Shown here in pieces: positions 1-6,731 of a stretch of 12,036 nt of DNA (positions are counted from its first letter, which is position 1; each line of letters opens with the position of its first letter). Below the pieces are notes generated by a model. It saw only the letters and a list, made by a program, of their open reading frames with translations. It did not search any database and was not told the DNA's origin. This DNA comes from UBA1189 sp045654565 (GTDB taxonomy: Bacteria > Bacteroidota > Bacteroidia > Bacteroidales > Bacteroidaceae). The stretch lies in contig JAZONP010000059.1 in NCBI GenBank assembly GCA_045654565.1, positions 1-12,036 on the forward strand, written 5' to 3'. The position numbers were made by a program, and so were the translations under genes.

Positions 1-795
1 GATCTTCTTGCCATCGGCATAGAGAGCGTTACGTGTAGCGGCATATACGGCAGCGATGTTCTCCTCGAAGGGTACCTCGGGAGCGGTAGCAGCCTCCATG
101 TCAGCAGCACCCTTCACGAGTGCCTTGATGTCGAAACCGGCGATAGCGATGGGGAGCAAGCCTACGGGAGTAAGCACAGAAAAACGTCCACCCACATTGT
201 CGGGGATGATGAAACTCTTGTAGCCCTCGTTATCGGCAGTAGTGCGTGCAGCACCACGCTTAGCGTCAGTAACAGCTACGATAACCTTGCGGGCTACCTC
301 GATACCGCGCTGGTCTTCGCACTGCTTCTTGAGCAAGCGGAAGGCGAGGGCTGTCTCGGTGGTAGTACCAGACTTTGAAATATTGATAACACCGAACTTC
401 TTGTCCTTGAGGAACTCGGTGAGTTCGAAGAGGTAGTCTTCGCTGATGTTGTGGCCTGCGTAGATGATGGCGGGGGTGTTGCCCTTGAGGTAGCAGTGGA
501 AGTTGTTGCTCAACGCCTCAATCACAGCACGTGCGCCGAGGTAGCTACCACCGATACCGGCAACTACTACTACATCGCAGAGCTCGCGGAGTGTGTCGGC
601 TGTAGCCTGAATGTCGTTGAGGTGCTCTTCGGTGATGCTTGAGGGGAGGTGAAGCCAACCCAAGAAATCGTTACCGAGGCCTGTGCCCTTTTCGAGCATT
701 TCCATAGCCTCTTGTACTTTAGGAGCATATGCTTTTACTGCTCCTTCGGCGATAAAACCTGCGGTCTTATCGATGTTCAATGCAATATTTTTCAT
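1..795 (-). CDS. pgi: glucose-6-phosphate isomerase, partial (C-terminus beyond left edge)
   Basis: This gene encodes phosphoglucose isomerase, which interconverts glucose-6-phosphate and fructose-6-phosphate in the cytoplasm. It is open to the window edge without a stop; 265 codons are visible from the ATG at 793-795, starting MKNIALNIDKTAGFI. Motifs seen in order are a glycine-rich GIGGSYLGARA (about residues 80-90), the sugar-phosphate binding SKSGTTTETA (about 130-139) and the PGI signature region DNVGGRFSVLTPVG (about 199-212). These fit the bacterial PGI family of about 445 residues, so roughly 180 C-terminal residues are missing, including the family's late catalytic lysine. It lies 20 bp downstream of gpsA on the same strand with no promoter visible in that A/T-rich gap, so co-transcription with lysS and gpsA is likely. 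The identification is firm. Confidence 0.95.
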   Translation of the reverse strand, partial: MKNIALNIDKTAGFIAEGAVKAYAPKVQEAMEMLEKGTGLGNDFLGWLHLPSSITEEHLNDIQATADTLRELCDVVVVAGIGGSYLGARAVIEALSNNFHCYLKGNTPAIIYAGHNISEDYLFELTEFLKDKKFGVINISKSGTTTETALAFRLLKKQCEDQRGIEVARKVIVAVTDAKRGAARTTADNEGYKSFIIPDNVGGRFSVLTPVGLLPIAIAGFDIKALVKGAADMEAATAPEVPFEENIAAVYAATRNALYADGKKI

Positions 796-815
796 CTTAT
801 TACCTTATTATTTTA

Positions 816-1814
816 TTATCTTATTGAATCTGTCAACAACTTGATCTCAATCACGGGTGATATGCGTTCGTAGAGGATGTTGTATACCGCATCTACAATG
901 GGCATGTTGACATGATATTTGCGGTTAATTTCCTTGATGCATTTGGTACCGTAATAACCTTCGGCCACCATCTCCATTTCGAGCTGTGCGCTCTTCACGG
1001 AGTAGCCCTTACCAATCATCGAGCCAAACACACGGTTACGGCTGAAGTTGGAGTAGCCCGTTACGAGAAGGTCACCCATGTATACCGATTCGCTCACAGT
1101 GCGTTTGAGAGGGTGCACGAAGTCAATGAAGCGTGCCATCTCTACCAAGGCGTTGCTCATAAGCACAGCTTGGAAATTATCACCATATTTAAGACCGCTA
1201 CAGATACCTGCCGCGATGGCATACACATTTTTCAATACCGAACTGTACTCAATGCCCGTAACATCATCACTTACGGTAGTCTTTACGTAACTACAGTTAA
1301 GTTTCTTGGCGAAACTAAGTGCATTGTCACGGTTACTACAGCCTACGGTAAGGTAAGAGAGGCGCTCAAGTGCGATCTCCTCAGCATGACAAGGGCCAGC
1401 GATAACTGCGATATTGTCGTAAGGCACATGATACTCCTTGTGGAAGTAGTCTGATACGAGCATATTATCTTCGGGTACGATACCCTTGATGGCGGTCACT
1501 ACAAACTTGTCGTGCATCTTGGTCTTCACCTTCTTGAGGTGTGACTTCAGATATGGTGATGGAGTAACGAATACCAATACATCGCTCTCCTTGATTACCT
1601 GATTGATGTCCGACGAGAAATTGATTCGGTTTACGTCAAAGTGCACCGATGACAAGTAACCGGGGTTATGCCCCGTACGTTTGAAGTCAGCGATGCGGTC
1701 ATCGCGGCGCATATACCAATTTATAGAGTCCTCGTTGTTGAGGATCATCTTGGCAATGGCGGTAGCCCAGCTACCGCCACCCATAATTGCTACTTTACCT
1801 TGAGGGAAACTCAT
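816..1814 (-). CDS. gpsA: NAD(P)-dependent glycerol-3-phosphate dehydrogenase
   Basis: The product reduces dihydroxyacetone phosphate to sn-glycerol-3-phosphate, the backbone precursor of phospholipids, in the cytoplasm. The 332-residue length is normal for the family. Seen in the sequence are the N-terminal Rossmann loop MGGGSWATA (residues 11-19, an Ala where many homologues have Gly), AIKG with Lys110, VLKN with the probable catalytic Lys195, and the substrate/cofactor motif GDLLVTGYSNFSRNR (247-261). The ATG is at 1812-1814, preceded on the coding strand by an A/T-rich stretch rather than a Shine-Dalgarno site, as is usual in Bacteroidetes. It lies between lysS (150 bp upstream) and pgi (20 bp downstream), all on the minus strand. 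The upstream gap carries a long inverted repeat that could affect transcript stability or read-through. Confidence 0.95.
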   Translation of the reverse strand: MSFPQGKVAIMGGGSWATAIAKMILNNEDSINWYMRRDDRIADFKRTGHNPGYLSSVHFDVNRINFSSDINQVIKESDVLVFVTPSPYLKSHLKKVKTKMHDKFVVTAIKGIVPEDNMLVSDYFHKEYHVPYDNIAVIAGPCHAEEIALERLSYLTVGCSNRDNALSFAKKLNCSYVKTTVSDDVTGIEYSSVLKNVYAIAAGICSGLKYGDNFQAVLMSNALVEMARFIDFVHPLKRTVSESVYMGDLLVTGYSNFSRNRVFGSMIGKGYSVKSAQLEMEMVAEGYYGTKCIKEINRKYHVNMPIVDAVYNILYERISPVIEIKLLTDSIR

Positions 1815-1824
1815 TATTATTCTT

Positions 1825-1957
1825 TAGGAGTTCTGGAGTCAGGAGTTTCGCTTCGCTCAGGAGTTCAGACAATACTTCCGATTAAGGACAGTCGTCTTTG
1901 CTTAGTTATGACAATACATTTGTCTGAACTCCTGAACTTCTGCACTCCTGAATTCCT
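1825..1957. repeat. long imperfect inverted repeat of AGGAGTTC-like units between lysS and gpsA
   Basis: The left arm begins at about 1825 and contains AGGAGTTC, GGAGTC, AGGAGTTT and CAGGAGTTC in succession. The right arm, ending at about 1957, carries the complementary units CTGAACTCCTGAAC, GCACTCCTG and AATTCCT. The core is a perfect 16-bp inverted repeat, 1857-1872 (TCAGGAGTTCAGACAA) against 1920-1935, around a 47-bp centre. Outside the core the arms match imperfectly. It occupies most of the 150 bp between the lysS stop and the gpsA start. In the operon mRNA it should fold into a long hairpin. It could be a non-autonomous mobile or REP-like repeat, or a processing/attenuation structure; no transposase is present. 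The structure is seen directly; the role is unknown. Confidence 0.75.
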
Positions 1958-1964
1958 TGAAATA

Positions 1965-3692
1965 TTATCCTATTCTCTCAATCCAAGCTGCCACCTCATC
2001 CACAGTGGGGTTCTTGAGGTCGAGCTTATACTTCTTGTTGATGCCACAGATATCCATGTGTACCTTCTGCGGATTTACACCCTGCATATTGGCCACGAGG
2101 TTGTATCCGGCCTTCTGGATGACGGGCACCCACTCCTCAGCGATACCAATCTCCACGAACTTTGATACGGGGTCCTTGGGCGCCTTCTTCTCGGGACGCA
2201 TCTGCGGAAAGAAGAGTACCTCCTGGATGGTCTGCTGACCGGTCATGAGCATCACGAGGCGGTCCATACCAATACCCATACCTGAGGTGGGAGGCATACC
2301 ATACTCGAGTGCACGCACGAAATCGTTATCGATGAACATGGCCTCATCGTCGCCCTTCTCGCTCAGGCGCAACTGCTCCTGGAAGCGGCCCAACTGGTCG
2401 ATGGGGTCGTTGAGCTCGCTGTAGGCGTTGCACAACTCCTTACCGTTGACCATAAGCTCGAAACGCTCGGTGAGCTCGGGATTCTCGCGGTGACGCTTGC
2501 AGAGGGGCGACATCTCGATGGGGTAGTCGGTGATGAAGGTGGGCTGGATGTAGTTGCCTTCGCACTTCTCGCCGAAGATTTCGTCGATGAGCTTGCCTTT
2601 ACCCATGGTGTCGTCAATCTCGATGCCGAGCTGCTTGCATACATCGCGGAGCTGTGCCTCGTCCATGCCGGTGATGTCGATACCGGTGAACTCCTTGATG
2701 GCCTCAGTCATGGTGCGACGTGCAAAGGGTGCCTTGAAGCTGATTGTGTGTTCGCCTACCTGTACCTCGGTAGTACCGTTCACGTCGAGGCAGATTTTTT
2801 CGAGCATCTGCTCGGTGAAGGCCATCATCCAGTTGTAGTCCTTGTAGGCTACATAAATCTCCATGCAGGTGAACTCGGGGTTGTGTGTGCGGTCCATACC
2901 TTCGTTGCGGAAGTTCTTTGAGAACTCGTATACGCCCTCGAAGCCGCCCACGATGAGGCGCTTCAAGTACAATTCGTTGGCGATACGCAGGTACAAGGGG
3001 ATATCGAGCGCGTTATGGTGTGTTATGAAGGGACGAGCCGCTGCGCCACCAGGGATTGACTGTAGTACGGGAGTCTCTACCTCCATGTAGCCACGTGCAT
3101 TGAAGAACTCGCGCATCGAGGTGTACACCTTGTTACGTTTGATGAAGATCTCCTTCACGCCATCGTTCACCACGAGGTCAACGTAGCGCTGGCGGTAGCG
3201 GAGTTCCGGGTCGTCAAACTTGTCATAAGCCACACCATCCTTGTACTTCACGATGGGGAGCGGACGAATGCTCTTAGACAAAACGGTAAGCTTGTGAGCA
3301 TGTACGCTGATCTCGCCCATCTGTGTGCGGAACACCACACCCTCAATGCCCACGAAATCTCCGATGTCAAGCAAGCGCTTGAATACCACGTTGTACATGT
3401 CCTTGTTCTCCTCTGGACAGATGTCATCACGGGTGATGTACACTTGGATACGACCTTTCGAGTCTTGCAGTTCGATGAACGACGCCTTACCCATCACGCG
3501 GCGGCTCATCAGACGGCCGGCGATAGATACCAGGCGAGGCTCGCCCTCGTCGTTGAACTCCTCTTTTATATCGGTAGAAAATGCGCTGGTCACATACTCT
3601 GCGGCAGGATAGGGCTCGATACCCATGGCGCGCAGTTCGTTAAGACTATTACGTCTTACAATCTCTTGTTCACTAAGTTCTAATACGTTCAT
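1965..3692 (-). CDS. lysS: lysyl-tRNA synthetase, class II
   Basis: This enzyme charges tRNA-Lys with lysine using ATP, in the cytoplasm. I chose the start at 3690-3692 (MNVLELSEQEIVRRNSLNEL), giving 575 residues. An in-frame ATG ten codons upstream (3720-3722) overlaps the -7 promoter element at 3720-3727, so it would lie upstream of the transcript. In the 575-residue numbering, the protein has an N-terminal OB-fold anticodon-binding domain (about 50-145) and a class II catalytic core. The core includes motif 2 FRNEGMDRTHNPEFT (261-275) and motif 3 GMGIGMDRLVMLMTGQQTIQ (471-490). After motif 3 a tail of about 75 residues, starting near MRPEKKAPKDP and ending DEVAAWIERIG, extends past the usual end of E. 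coli-type LysRS (about 505 residues). I believe this tail is a Bacteroidetes feature, but that is from memory. It is the first gene of the presumed lysS-gpsA-pgi operon. Confidence 0.96.
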   Translation of the reverse strand: MNVLELSEQEIVRRNSLNELRAMGIEPYPAAEYVTSAFSTDIKEEFNDEGEPRLVSIAGRLMSRRVMGKASFIELQDSKGRIQVYITRDDICPEENKDMYNVVFKRLLDIGDFVGIEGVVFRTQMGEISVHAHKLTVLSKSIRPLPIVKYKDGVAYDKFDDPELRYRQRYVDLVVNDGVKEIFIKRNKVYTSMREFFNARGYMEVETPVLQSIPGGAAARPFITHHNALDIPLYLRIANELYLKRLIVGGFEGVYEFSKNFRNEGMDRTHNPEFTCMEIYVAYKDYNWMMAFTEQMLEKICLDVNGTTEVQVGEHTISFKAPFARRTMTEAIKEFTGIDITGMDEAQLRDVCKQLGIEIDDTMGKGKLIDEIFGEKCEGNYIQPTFITDYPIEMSPLCKRHRENPELTERFELMVNGKELCNAYSELNDPIDQLGRFQEQLRLSEKGDDEAMFIDNDFVRALEYGMPPTSGMGIGMDRLVMLMTGQQTIQEVLFFPQMRPEKKAPKDPVSKFVEIGIAEEWVPVIQKAGYNLVANMQGVNPQKVHMDICGINKKYKLDLKNPTVDEVAAWIERIG

Positions 3693-3719
3693 TTCTTCAA
3701 CGTTTTGTATTTCAATCTG

Positions 3720-3727
3720 CAAAAGTA
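3720..3727 (-). promoter_or_regulatory. lysS promoter, -7 element
   Basis: On the minus strand the sequence reads TACTTTTG, matching the Bacteroidetes sigma-ABfr -7 consensus TAnnTTTG. It predicts a transcript start near 3713-3716 and a leader of about 20-25 nt to the ATG at 3692. No clear TTTG -33 box is visible at 19-21 bp spacing; a run of A on the minus strand lies just upstream. This placement is the main argument for the shorter LysRS start. Confidence 0.6.
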
Positions 3728-3830
3728 TACATTTTTTTTTACTTGACGAAGAATAAAAGGGATTTACTTATATTTATAGGGCCTTATACAAATATGTGAA
3801 GATGTAGTAGGAGGTCTCGATTTTTTGTTC

Positions 3831-3838
3831 TACCTTTG
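3831..3838 (+). promoter_or_regulatory. promoter -7 element of the TIR-like gene, possible leaderless start
   Basis: TACCTTTG is a perfect match to the Bacteroidetes -7 consensus TAnnTTTG. It ends only 5 bp before the ATG at 3844. With the -7 box normally centred about 7 bp before the start site, transcription should begin at or within a couple of bases of the ATG, which implies a leaderless or nearly leaderless mRNA. No TTTG is present at the proper -33 spacing. The element diverges from the lysS promoter about 100 bp away. Confidence 0.55.
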
Positions 3839-3843
3839 CTTGT

Positions 3844-4668
3844 ATGAAATACGATGTATTTGTAAGCTATTCTGTAATATTTTCGAGCCGTGCTTATGAA
3901 CTTTCGGCTCAATTGAGTAGGGAGAACTTGATGTGCTATCTTGACTGCGTGGAGAGTGGTTTCTCGCTCAACGACTACACTCGTGGTTTGTTGTCAGAGA
4001 GTCGCATCCATGTGTTACTCGTTGGTCCTGGGTTTGTAACTACACCTTATGCCATAGCTTCGCTGCAGTGTGCAAAGTCTGAGCATAAGACCATGATGGT
4101 GCTCCTCGCTGATGGGGCCAAGTTACCTGATGAATTGTTAGGTTGTTGCGTGGTGAGTTCTGAGACTACGCTGGTTAGTGATATTATGAGTGCGCTCGGG
4201 AATGCAACCAATGTATGCGATGAGGTTTCGTCCATGGCGCCTTCAGAGTCTGCTATGCAGTCTGACTCCGCTATGGCATTTGAATTCGAGCTCGAAACGG
4301 GAGATCCTATCTTCACCGATGTCCCTTTCCTCTCTTCCGGAGAGGAGGTCCCCTTTGAGGCAGCATCGCAATGGGCTTCTGCTACCTCTACAGTGTATTC
4401 GGATGAAGAGGATGTGCAAGTTACGGAGTTCAACGAGGATGAACCGTCTTATACAGAGGAGGGATTCGGCGACGACAAGGGGGATGCCGATGATGAAGAC
4501 GACGAAGAAGAACTCGTTTGTACAGAGCGTAGGGGCGAGGAGTGGTTGTCGTTGCCGCCAGATGAGGCCTCCTCTCCTGTATCAGAGATTTCCCCGGAAC
4601 TGCAAAAGTTTATTAGGATTGTAGGTTGGGTGGTATTCGCGCTCTGGTTGCTCCGATTGTGCGAGTAG
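3844..4668 (+). CDS. TIR-like domain protein with acidic linker and C-terminal membrane anchor
   Basis: The 274-residue protein opens with KYDVFVSYS, the first beta strand typical of TIR domains. Later TIR-like elements are LMCYLDCVESG (about 29-39), a hydrophobic strand RIHVLLVGPGF (about 54-64), PYAIASLQCAKSE (about 68-80) and MMVLLADG (84-91). The TIR-like part ends near residue 120. Residues about 120-250 form a low-complexity linker rich in Asp, Glu and Ser; the stretch 186-224 is extremely acidic. Residues 257-272 (IRIVGWVVFALWLLRL) form one hydrophobic helix followed by only CE, so it is probably tail-anchored with the TIR domain in the cytoplasm. TIR domains act as NAD-cleaving enzymes or as scaffolds. 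The SxWxxxE catalytic motif is not clearly in register (Q75 for Trp, S79/E80 at the Glu position). The gene stands alone, divergent from lysS and convergent with the acyl-CoA ligase gene. Biological role unknown; the TIR call is from motif reading only. Confidence 0.7.
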   Translation: MKYDVFVSYSVIFSSRAYELSAQLSRENLMCYLDCVESGFSLNDYTRGLLSESRIHVLLVGPGFVTTPYAIASLQCAKSEHKTMMVLLADGAKLPDELLGCCVVSSETTLVSDIMSALGNATNVCDEVSSMAPSESAMQSDSAMAFEFELETGDPIFTDVPFLSSGEEVPFEAASQWASATSTVYSDEEDVQVTEFNEDEPSYTEEGFGDDKGDADDEDDEEELVCTERRGEEWLSLPPDEASSPVSEISPELQKFIRIVGWVVFALWLLRLCE

Positions 4669-4697
4669 TATTATTTGCCCGAGATTGTTTTTGCAAT

Positions 4698-4746
4698 AAA
4701 AGAAAGAGCCAACTTCTCTTTTTAGGTAGGTTGGCCTCCTTCTTTT
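4698..4746. terminator. bidirectional intrinsic terminator between convergent genes
   Basis: GCCAAC (4708-4713) pairs with GTTGGC (4730-4735). The stem continues outward, with one bulge and one mismatch, through AAAAGAA on the left (4698-4704) and TTCTTTT on the right (4740-4746). The A-tract on one side and T-tract on the other suit termination on both strands. It lies between the stop of the TIR-like gene (4668) and the stop of the acyl-CoA ligase gene (4777), which converge here. Confidence 0.75.
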
Positions 4747-4776
4747 GGTTTGTTGAGAATTAAACGTTTGTTTTTA

Positions 4777-6513
4777 TCAGTCTATAGTCTTGTCGATGGA
4801 GAAGCGTGTGATTTTGCGTGAGGTGTTCTTCTGAAACTCCACGTCTCTGAGTTTTACTCGTTTTACGGCCTTGTATGAGGGCATCTTCGCGTTGACGAGT
4901 TTGACTTGCTCTTCAAAATATTTCTGGGGGTCGGAAATACCCTTGTCGGAGAGGAAGTCTGCATCAGGGAAAATCTCGGCCACGATGGTAATCTTGTCCT
5001 TCTGCACACGGCTCTCGCCGGCATAGACTACTACTTCGTTAACTCCCTCCACTTTCTGTAGATCTGCCTCAATCTCTTCTGGATACACGTTCTTGCCGTT
5101 GGAGAGGATTATGAGGTTCTTCTTGCGGCCCGTGATGTAGATCCATCCTTCTTCGTCGAGTTTTCCATAGTCGCCCGTGTGAAAGAAACCCTCCTTGTCG
5201 AACACCTCGGCCGTAGCCTCGGGGTTGTTGTAGTAGCCTAGCATCACGTTGGGCCCCTTTACACATATCTCACCCTCGCCATTCTCGTTGGGATTGTCGA
5301 TCTTGATGCGGCAGGCAAGGATTGGCGTGCCTACACTGCAGGGTTTGCGGTATCTGTTGCGGTTGGCCGAAATGAGCGGCGCACATTCGGTGATTCCATA
5401 ACCGTTGAGGACGGTGATGCCGAGCGAGTCGAACGTGTTGATGATTTCTTCGTCGAGCTTAGCACCACCGCAGATGATGAGCTCGAGCTTGCCGCCAAAT
5501 GCCGAGAGTACGCTGGAGAAGAGTTTCTTGCGCAGGTCGATGCCCACCTTACGCAAGGCGTTGCTCGCCTTCATCATGACTTTGAGCAGTCGTTCCTTGC
5601 CTGTCTTGCGTGCCGTGGCCCAAATCTTGCGGATCATCACCTCGAGAAATGCGGGCACCAGGATGAGGTGTGTGGGCTGCTGCTCCTTGATCTCGTCGCT
5701 CACGTGCTTGAGTCCACTCGATATGTAGACCTCGCAGCCTTGAGAGAGGTGTCCGACATAGTTGACGGTAGAGCCGAAGGTGTGATGCGGTGGAAGTACG
5801 TGTAGAGTCTTGCGCGTGATGTCAAAGTTATACATTCCGAGCGTCATGTCAAGGCATATGTTGGCTTGAGAAAGCATTACGCCTTTGCCCTTGCCCGTAG
5901 TGCCTGAGGTGAAGACGATGGAAGCGAGCTTAGTCACGTCTATCTTGTAGTCGTAGTATTCGTTGTTCCCGCTCTTATATAGCTCGTTGCCCTTAGCCTC
6001 CAGCGCATCGACCGATGTCTGCTCCTTGTCTCCCAATAGCTCCTTGTCGATGGAAGAACTTGGCTCTATGGATACTAAAAGTTGAACCGAATTCAGCTCA
6101 TTCTTCGCCAACAACTCTTTAATTTTGTCCTCGGCGGTGCGCCCATAGATGACTGCCTTGCATTTCGTAGTGGTGATGATGCCTGCGATGTCCTCGATGG
6201 GTAACTCCTTGTCAACGGGTACAGTGACCGAGCCGATGGCCATCACGGCAAAGAACGAGCAGCACCAACCATACGAGTTCTCGCCCACGATGGCTATGTG
6301 TTCCTCTCTGAGTCCTTCGGCGATGAATGCTGTGCCTAGGTTTCTCACGTCGTCGCGCCATGAAGTGAAGGTCACTTTCTTGACTTCCTTGTCGGAGGGT
6401 CTGTTTTTGTATGAGATGGCAATGTCGTTGGGGTAGTTCTGTGCCGCCTCCTCTACGAGCGAACGCATGTCGTCAATGAAGGTGGTCCTGTAGATGGGAT
6501 AGTTCTTGTTCAT
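4777..6513 (-). CDS. long-chain fatty-acid/acyl-CoA ligase (AMP-forming)
   Basis: This is an ANL-superfamily adenylate-forming enzyme that probably activates fatty acids via acyl-AMP to acyl-CoA. I chose the start at 6511-6513 (MNKNYPIYRTTFIDD), giving 578 residues; an in-frame ATG fifteen codons upstream (6556-6558) is also possible. In the 578-residue numbering, motifs are the ATP-binding loop TSGTTGKGKGVM (202-213), NGYGITECAPLIS (370-382), the adenine/ribose motif HTGDYGKLDEEGWIYITGRK (445-464) and KNVYPEEIE (474-482). A late Lys in NTSRKITRF (563-571) is the likely adenylation lysine. The length and these motifs resemble FadD/FAA-type ligases more than acetyl-CoA synthetase; the exact acyl substrate cannot be read from sequence. 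It has its own -7 element at 6611-6618 and is monocistronic by context: tRNA upstream, convergent gene downstream. Confidence 0.88.
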   Translation of the reverse strand: MNKNYPIYRTTFIDDMRSLVEEAAQNYPNDIAISYKNRPSDKEVKKVTFTSWRDDVRNLGTAFIAEGLREEHIAIVGENSYGWCCSFFAVMAIGSVTVPVDKELPIEDIAGIITTTKCKAVIYGRTAEDKIKELLAKNELNSVQLLVSIEPSSSIDKELLGDKEQTSVDALEAKGNELYKSGNNEYYDYKIDVTKLASIVFTSGTTGKGKGVMLSQANICLDMTLGMYNFDITRKTLHVLPPHHTFGSTVNYVGHLSQGCEVYISSGLKHVSDEIKEQQPTHLILVPAFLEVMIRKIWATARKTGKERLLKVMMKASNALRKVGIDLRKKLFSSVLSAFGGKLELIICGGAKLDEEIINTFDSLGITVLNGYGITECAPLISANRNRYRKPCSVGTPILACRIKIDNPNENGEGEICVKGPNVMLGYYNNPEATAEVFDKEGFFHTGDYGKLDEEGWIYITGRKKNLIILSNGKNVYPEEIEADLQKVEGVNEVVVYAGESRVQKDKITIVAEIFPDADFLSDKGISDPQKYFEEQVKLVNAKMPSYKAVKRVKLRDVEFQKNTSRKITRFSIDKTID

Positions 6514-6610
6514 GGTTTGGGTTTTAGGTTGTGTATGTGAAAGTTTGATTCGTTGCAATGTCCGGAGTTGCCTTTGGGGCGGTAGTAACTGCGGTGTTTT
6601 ATTACTAGTG

Positions 6611-6618
6611 CAAAAGTA
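6611..6618 (-). promoter_or_regulatory. acyl-CoA ligase promoter, -7 element
   Basis: The minus strand reads TACTTTTG, matching TAnnTTTG. Transcription would start near 6604-6607, leaving a leader of about 90 nt to the chosen ATG at 6513, or about 47 nt to the alternative ATG at 6558. Both starts therefore lie in the transcript and the promoter does not decide between them. No convincing -33 TTTG is seen. Confidence 0.55.
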
Positions 6619-6652
6619 ATAAGAATAATTGGAAAATGGTAATTGATGGTAA

Positions 6653-6699
6653 ATCTTTCGTGAAGTATGGATGTAGCTATCTATAAGTACTCGAAAGAT
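6653..6699. repeat. inverted repeat in the gap between the ligase promoter and the tRNA terminator
   Basis: ATCTTTCG (6653-6660) is perfectly complementary to CGAAAGAT (6692-6699). An inner pair, AGTA (6664-6667) with TACT (6688-6691), continues the stem after a 3-nt bulge. The 47-bp element sits in the non-coding stretch 6619-6731, which otherwise shows nothing recognisable. There is no T-tract after it on the plus strand, so it does not look like an intrinsic terminator. It may be an operator-like palindrome or a small RNA hairpin; it could also be chance. Confidence 0.4.
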
Positions 6700-6731
6700 G
6701 CGGCTGATATTGCCTGGTGTCGCAATTTATA

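Noticed and set aside
912..1454. A 180-codon plus-strand frame opposite gpsA.
   Set aside because: It lies wholly antisense to gpsA, whose catalytic motifs are intact; no promoter or domain was seen in the antisense frame.
1825..1957. The inverted repeat as an intrinsic terminator of lysS.
   Set aside because: No T-tract follows the stem on the minus strand and the arms are 47 bp apart, so it does not fit a Rho-independent terminator; it is kept as a repeat element instead.
1668..2165. A 165-codon plus-strand frame running through the lysS-gpsA gap.
   Set aside because: It reads through the antisense of gpsA, the inverted repeat and the lysS 3' end; the open frame is explained by the complementary coding sequences.
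4047..4433. A 128-codon minus-strand frame antisense to the TIR-like gene.
   Set aside because: Its Ser/Thr-rich sequence is the mirror of the acidic-linker codons; there is no promoter or recognisable domain, and the sense frame has a clear fold start and membrane helix.
3844..6513. The TIR-like gene and the acyl-CoA ligase gene as a two-gene defence system.
   Set aside because: The genes converge, have separate promoters and share a terminator; the ligase looks like an ordinary fatty-acid activation enzyme, so there is no sequence support for a joint system.
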